Shown piece after piece: positions 63,899 to 64,000 of a stretch of DNA of 64,000 bases (position 1 is the first letter of the stretch; each line of letters opens with the position of its first letter). The stretch covers positions 1,550,001 through 1,614,000 of the forward strand of contig CM049991.1 in NCBI GenBank assembly GCA_016630955.3, given 5' to 3'. Origin of the DNA: Didymella arachidicola. Its lineage: Eukaryota > Ascomycota > Dothideomycetes > Pleosporales > Didymellaceae. The notes beneath the pieces were generated by a model. That model made no database searches. It saw only the letters and a program-made list of their open reading frames with translations, and was not told the DNA's origin. The translations under genes were made by a program, and so were the position numbers.

Positions 63899-64000
63899 GC
63901 TCGTCACCAATTTCTCTCTGCACTCCTGTCCTTTCGACTCGCAATTGGCTCCGGCACTCTCAACATGAAGACCGCACCCAACTTCTCTCACTATCATCAC

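Overview
This window is nuclear DNA of a filamentous ascomycete (Pezizomycotina, probably Dothideomycetes). The evidence is the short spliceosomal introns (mostly 45-57 nt, GTANGT...CTNAC...YAG), a CFEM/PTH11-type receptor that is specific to Pezizomycotina, an eisosome PIL1 gene, a Zn2Cys6 regulator and a pogo/Fot-type DNA transposon. The class-level assignment is an inference. Genes lie on both strands without operons. I reconstructed exon joins by hand so that each model keeps frame and restores a recognisable family sequence. No rRNA, tRNA or CRISPR was recognised.

Layout. 1-3.1 kb: end of a WD40 protein, then a two-RRM RNA-binding protein. 3.1-6.7 kb: no gene seen. 6.7-8.4 kb: monocarboxylate-type MFS carrier (minus). 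9.6-10.4 kb: SAP-domain THO1-like mRNP protein (minus). 10.4-14.4 kb: gene-poor. 14.4-19.1 kb: 1569-residue disordered protein with a C-terminal methyltransferase-like domain. 19.9-22.4 kb: an accessory island holding a decayed gene with three in-frame stops, a small CxxC ORF, an almost perfect hairpin and a frameshifted hypothetical gene. 23.1-26.3 kb: alpha/beta hydrolase and threonine dehydratase. 28.1-29.1 kb: secreted GH17 glucanase. 29.5-31.7 kb: complete pogo-like transposon with terminal inverted repeats and a TA target duplication, its transposase broken by one TAG. 31.8-35.4 kb: Zn2Cys6 regulator, DHA1 drug-type MFS transporter and the C-terminal relic of a cytochrome P450, which looks like the remains of a small metabolite or detoxification cluster.

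36.7-60.7 kb is a housekeeping stretch: NVJ2-type lipid-transfer protein; a mitochondrial inner-membrane protein head-to-head with the nucleolar RRM protein NOP6; the large subunit of molybdopterin synthase; AIM11; the pre-60S GTPase NOG2 head-to-head with mitoribosomal mS26; a CFEM-PTH11 receptor; PIL1; and SAM37 head-to-head with a conserved fungal protein of unknown function. Themes are ribosome production (NOP6, NOG2, mS26), mitochondrial outer and inner membrane biology (SAM37, AIM11, the TPR-like protein) and membrane organisation (PIL1, NVJ2). 60.7-63.8 kb holds no recognisable gene. The window ends in a promoter, a CT-rich leader and a short proline-rich ORF that may begin a gene running off the edge.

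The most interesting items are the degraded regulator/transporter/P450 locus beside the transposon, the decayed island at 19.9-22.4 kb, and a 352-nt intron in NOG2 that is about seven times longer than its neighbours. I found nothing I can defend as a wholly new biological system.
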